From: Christiangramia crocea
GTDB lineage: Bacteria; Bacteroidota; Bacteroidia; Flavobacteriales; Flavobacteriaceae
DNA: 64,000 nt
NCBI RefSeq assembly: GCF_022410465.1
Contig: NZ_JAJSON010000009.1
Span: 62,001 to 126,000 of the forward strand
Reading direction: 5' to 3'
Part shown: positions 60,797 through 64,000 of the stretch, piece after piece
Layout of the letters: each line of letters starts with the position of its first letter
Numbering within the stretch: position 1 is the stretch's first letter
Position numbers and translations under genes: made by a program
The notes under the pieces: generated by a model
Databases searched by the model: none
The model's input: only the letters and a program-made list of their open reading frames with translations
Told to the model about the DNA's origin: nothing

Positions 60797-61924
60797 TTAA
60801 TAATCTTCTATTTTTCTTGCATTCTCATGATAAATACTTTTCAGGACATCCTTATTTAGTGAAAGACCGTACATTGGCCATTTGTAACCAACCAGGTCTG
60901 TTAGATAAAAATGTTCATCTTGGGTTTCAAGAACTCTGAAAGTCATTCGAAACATTTCCTCGAGATCGGTATTATTACCATAATCACTCTGCTTGTCCCA
61001 TACCTCCCAGCCATAGTCAGTTCCATAAACAATACGATCTTGATATTTTGTGAAAAAGGCTGCGGTACCGCGTGGAATTGTAGAAAACTCAGCAAAACGT
61101 GCAGAGATGTCAGCATAAAGATTTGGGAATTCATCAAACAATCCCCCTAAAATTGAAAGATCATATGTGCAATTTGCCAAATGAGAAGCTACAAAAATAG
61201 TGTTGGGATGACGGTCAAGGGTGTTAGAGAAAATATCCATGAGTCCATTAAAATCAACTTTCTTTTCCTTATCGGTAACTCTCCAGGTCCAGGACCGGGG
61301 TAAGCCATCGTTAATTGAATCCATGTTTTCATACATCCAAATGGGATCGGCCATGTGTAGATTGACTGGAATTTTTAATTCTGCACAGGCTTCAAATAGT
61401 GCATCCATTCTTGGGTCATCGGGATGTAAACCTTCGACTAACCCCGTGCCTTTGTCATGAAGTTCTCCCACCCCGGCAGCCCCTTTTTCTACACATCGGC
61501 GAAGTTCCTTTAATGATCTTTGCTGCCAGCCTTTTTTTTCAAAATCAGAGAGGTCGAATCCGCAGTAAACATCAAAGCGAGCTGGGTAATTTGAGTATAG
61601 TGCATAAATTGAATCAAATTTTGCACCGGTGGCATTGGTTAATACAACAGATTTTTCAATGCCTAATTTGTCCATTATTTCAACTCGCTTGGCAATATCT
61701 TTAGCGTTTTTAGTATAATGGTGCGCATGCATGTCTATTACAGAAAATTCAGCCTTATCTATCTCAGTAGCCTGTACTTTATATACTGAACGTGGATTCC
61801 AGTCTTTTTGTAAAAGCATCTCCGGACTTGTCTTTTCAACATGACCCCGGTCATTACTTTGATTACAACCAGCAATTGTAATAATTAGCAGTCCTGCAAC
61901 AATTGGCCAAATAATGTTTTTCAT
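60797..61924 (-). CDS. Amidohydrolase lipoprotein (Amidohydro_2-like), paralogue B
   Basis: 375 aa from the ATG complement at 61922-61924; a longer frame to 62002 is not signal-like. Lipobox TIAGC. Signatures: VIDMHAHHYTKNA, GVGELHDKGTG, VNLHMADPIWMYEN, FVASHLANCTYDLSILG and IVYGTDYGWE. It is a paralogue of the protein at 58267-59340 and probably acts on a similar periplasmic substrate. The upstream gene (GH109-type) ends 19 bp before it, so they share a transcript. Confidence 0.85.
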   Translation of the reverse strand: MKNIIWPIVAGLLIITIAGCNQSNDRGHVEKTSPEMLLQKDWNPRSVYKVQATEIDKAEFSVIDMHAHHYTKNAKDIAKRVEIMDKLGIEKSVVLTNATGAKFDSIYALYSNYPARFDVYCGFDLSDFEKKGWQQRSLKELRRCVEKGAAGVGELHDKGTGLVEGLHPDDPRMDALFEACAELKIPVNLHMADPIWMYENMDSINDGLPRSWTWRVTDKEKKVDFNGLMDIFSNTLDRHPNTIFVASHLANCTYDLSILGGLFDEFPNLYADISARFAEFSTIPRGTAAFFTKYQDRIVYGTDYGWEVWDKQSDYGNNTDLEEMFRMTFRVLETQDEHFYLTDLVGYKWPMYGLSLNKDVLKSIYHENARKIEDY

Positions 61925-61943
61925 AATTTGATATTTTAATTTC

Positions 61944-63302
61944 TTAAACAAAAGAAAGTGGAGCCCTCGTTTTCCATTTACCTTTTGTAAAGTCGGGAAC
62001 ATCTACCGTTTTGCTGTTGTTTGCAACTGATTTTACAGTTAAAGGAAATATAATGCTACTTGTTACAGAATCATAAACATCAAAATAAGGTGTACTACCT
62101 TCACGCAGTGCCTTAATCAATAAATGCCAGGTTAAAGGCGTTTTGTTTCCGCTCCCTCCATGTCCTCTTATTGCCGATTTACGTGGTGCCGGGTTATAAT
62201 TTTTAAGTAAGGGGTGTTTATATTCTTCTAAATATTTACTGGCCGATTCCCACTGATGTGCTTTCGGACTTCTCCCCTCAAGATAAATTTTAGGTTCTTC
62301 TAGTGCGCCTCCATTTAAATAAACGCCTTTTGTTCCTTGAATTTTGAATAATTCCCTGGGGTGGGGGGTATTAGTGTCATAATTTAAGGTGATCAATTTT
62401 CCATTTACAGTTCGTATTAAAGTAGCGTTCACATCGCCTTGTTTGAATTTCATCTTGGCCTGCTCAGAATTTTTCCCATAATTTAGAACTGCATAATCAT
62501 GGAGCATTTCTGCTTTTGAACTCATCGAAACCAAATGATCCATTCTATCCCCATGATTTATATTTTCGTAAGCCATTATTTTGTTCATAGGATGATCAGG
62601 ATACAGATTTCCGTTGTGAGTTACATCGTATGCTAAACGCCAGGGTTCTTCTGCAGGATTGTTTTTTACAAATCTGAGATCATGCACATAACCACTCTCT
62701 GAATGCAATATTTCACCGAACACTCCCTTTTGTACCATGTTTAATAAAGTAAGGCCATCAGTGCTTTCCAACATTGCCTGTTCCAATGCAAGGGATGCCC
62801 ATTTTCCTGTTTTTTCAAAAGTTTCAACCAATTCCCAGGCATCATCCACAGTTAGTATAATTGGGACTTCACAAACCGCATGTTTATTATTTCTCATAGC
62901 TGCAAGACAAATAGGTGCATGCCATTCCCAGGAGGTAGAACAAATTACCGCATCCAATTCTTCTTCTTCACATAGCCGTCTGAAGTCTGTTGGCCCTCGA
63001 TCATATAATGTTGGAGTTGGTTGACCGGATTCCTCTATCCATCTTTTTGCCCGGTATAGCCGTTCAGGTTTGATTTCACAAATTGCCGGCACAACTACTC
63101 CTTCCATGCCTAATGCAACATCTAGATGATAGGAGCCTCTACCTCCAATTCCTACAAAGCCCAAGCGCACTGGTTTGTCATTATTTGCTAAACTTTGTGG
63201 CATTAAGTCAAAAGGTAAGCCAGACCCCATCATAGCAATACCACCCATGGCCATGGAGGAATTTGTTAAGAATTTTCTACGGCTATAATCACTATCGCTC
63301 AT
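61944..63302 (-). CDS. Tat-exported Gfo/Idh/MocA-family protein, GH109-like
   Basis: 452 aa. Twin-arginine signal YSRRKFLTNSSMAMGGIAM. The NAD-binding Rossmann start reads LGFVGIGGRGSYHLDVAL and is followed by ICEIKPERLYRAKRWIEESG. Later blocks: AVICSTSWEWHAPICLAAMR, HAVCEVPIILTVDDAWEL, LNYDTNTPHPRELFKIQGTK and VYLNGGALEEPKIYLEG. These are typical of GH109, NAD-dependent alpha-N-acetylgalactosaminidases, and of related exported oxidoreductases. The next gene (lipoprotein amidohydrolase) is 19 bp away. Either glycosidase or dehydrogenase activity is possible. Confidence 0.82.
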   Translation of the reverse strand: MSDSDYSRRKFLTNSSMAMGGIAMMGSGLPFDLMPQSLANNDKPVRLGFVGIGGRGSYHLDVALGMEGVVVPAICEIKPERLYRAKRWIEESGQPTPTLYDRGPTDFRRLCEEEELDAVICSTSWEWHAPICLAAMRNNKHAVCEVPIILTVDDAWELVETFEKTGKWASLALEQAMLESTDGLTLLNMVQKGVFGEILHSESGYVHDLRFVKNNPAEEPWRLAYDVTHNGNLYPDHPMNKIMAYENINHGDRMDHLVSMSSKAEMLHDYAVLNYGKNSEQAKMKFKQGDVNATLIRTVNGKLITLNYDTNTPHPRELFKIQGTKGVYLNGGALEEPKIYLEGRSPKAHQWESASKYLEEYKHPLLKNYNPAPRKSAIRGHGGSGNKTPLTWHLLIKALREGSTPYFDVYDSVTSSIIFPLTVKSVANNSKTVDVPDFTKGKWKTRAPLSFV

Positions 63303-63325
63303 AATTCAATGTTTAATTGTTTATT

Positions 63326-64000
63326 TTAAGAGAAACCCAATTTTTTTTGTGCATTCTTGAAATAGATTTTATCAATAACCTTTTTAGGTAATTTAAGCCC
63401 TCTAAAACTCCCATGGCCTTTTAGGTTCATTTTATGGTCTGTAGCAAAAAACCTCCAGTCTTCTATCCAATTGTTGTGGATTTTATTTTTTATTTTTTCC
63501 GGGTTTTCCGAAGAATTAATGCTTGTGTCAGTGGCATAAATCAATCTATCCTGATATTTGATAAAAAAATTTCGTGTTTTTTCCCGGTTCCTTATTGTAT
63601 GTAATTGAAGGTTTGATATTCGAGAAAGGTCTACATCCATATTGGGATATTTGTCTAACCTTTTAGCTAGTTCCTCTAAATTCCATTCCATACTTCCTAA
63701 ATGAGCTCCTATAAATTTTAGTTCAGGATGCTTATTAAGCATATTGTCTCTTGCATTTATTTGGTCCCAATAGGAAGGAAATTCCGGATGCAGATACATG
63801 TGATATTCCGGATGAGAACCATAATAGTTTTGGCTGAAAGTCATTTCATCTAATGGAAGCCAGCAATCTCTGGGTTCGCCATTATGCCCTATAACTGCAA
63901 TATTTTTTTTGGATAGAAAATCTAAGATTAGGTCTAACCTGGGGTTATCGACCATTACAAAATTCCCTTTGGCATCTCGTAAGTCCATTCCGATATTTTT
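63326..64000 (-). CDS. Amidohydrolase-like protein, paralogue C (partial, 5' end outside window)
   Basis: 225 codons open to the window edge; an internal Met at 63988 is not a convincing start because KNIG precedes it in frame. Blocks: IAVIGHNGEPRDCWLPLDEM, KFIGAHLGSMEWNLEELAKR, LDKYPNMDVDLSRISNLQL and RLIYATDTSINSS. The C-terminal half matches the TIM-barrel amidohydrolases at 58267 and 60797 in layout (GxHLGS, YxTD). The N-terminal metal-binding HxH should lie outside the window. It ends 23 bp before the GH109-type gene begins, on the same strand. Confidence 0.8.
   Translation of the reverse strand, partial: KNIGMDLRDAKGNFVMVDNPRLDLILDFLSKKNIAVIGHNGEPRDCWLPLDEMTFSQNYYGSHPEYHMYLHPEFPSYWDQINARDNMLNKHPELKFIGAHLGSMEWNLEELAKRLDKYPNMDVDLSRISNLQLHTIRNREKTRNFFIKYQDRLIYATDTSINSSENPEKIKNKIHNNWIEDWRFFATDHKMNLKGHGSFRGLKLPKKVIDKIYFKNAQKKLGFS

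Overview
The window reads as a chromosomal segment of a marine or environmental Bacteroidota, most likely a member of the Flavobacteriaceae (Gramella/Christiangramia/Salegentibacter type). This is inferred from SusC/SusD/SusE genes, a SusR-like TPR regulator, many exported glycoside hydrolases (GH92, GH66, GH31, GH36, GH109), Bacteroidota-type promoters (TAnnTTTG at -7) and a low-to-middling GC content. No rRNA, prophage, IS element or CRISPR array was seen. There is one tRNA, tRNA-Leu(CAA).

Layout. 1-360: start of a HupE/UreJ-like membrane protein, cut by the window edge. 361-5241: a tandem pair of near-duplicate Kelch-type lipoproteins followed by a PAS-like/LuxR regulator. All three promoters carry the same 20-bp palindrome, AATACC-N8-GGTATT, and a fourth copy lies further upstream. 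5400-11020: an AT-rich accessory island in which single genes are separated by about 154-bp repeats that also supply the stop codons of the preceding genes. The genes are AbiH, a CPBP protease, an XRE-membrane protein, a class C serine hydrolase, a gene remnant, a small membrane protein and a RidA relative. The arrangement resembles an integron cassette array without a visible integrase. 11150-15746: a small anchored protein, a quinone-oxidoreductase-like enzyme, and a four-gene run (monooxygenase-like protein, methyltransferase, unknown protein, exported amidohydrolase). 15828-19031: minus-strand GH92, a small acidic lipoprotein and a DoxX-like protein.

19185-37880: tRNA-Leu, then a polysaccharide utilisation locus (PUL). 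It contains a SusR-like regulator, SusC, SusD, a SusE/F-like lipoprotein, a GH66 dextranase-type enzyme, a PKD plus SusE-like lipoprotein, a GH31 alpha-glucosidase and a six-hairpin glycosidase with a C-terminal carbohydrate-binding-like domain. GH66 with GH31 points to dextran or another alpha-1,6-glucan: surface capture by the lipoproteins, endo-cleavage by GH66, import by SusCD, and trimming by GH31 and the six-hairpin enzyme. A gamma-glutamyltransferase follows under its own leader.

37968-48388: a heavy-metal (Cu/Zn/Co type) efflux locus on the minus strand: His-rich protein, TolC, His-rich lipoprotein, adaptor, inserted four-helix-bundle gene and RND pump. An OmpR-type two-component system lies upstream, with a divergent outer-membrane protein. 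48706-53666: mixed housekeeping and regulatory genes (ferredoxin-reductase-like, LuxR, a coupled membrane protein/XRE pair with operator-like repeats, GNAT, SRPBCC, DinB, DMT exporter).

53731-64000: a minus-strand catabolic cluster. It holds a c-type cytochrome, a Tat-exported flavin amine-oxidase-like enzyme, a GH36 alpha-galactosidase-like enzyme, three related TIM-barrel amidohydrolases, a DUF5009-like acyltransferase and a Tat-exported GH109-like oxidoreductase. No SusC/D is visible here. The substrate may be a galactose or GalNAc-containing glycoconjugate, but that is inference only.
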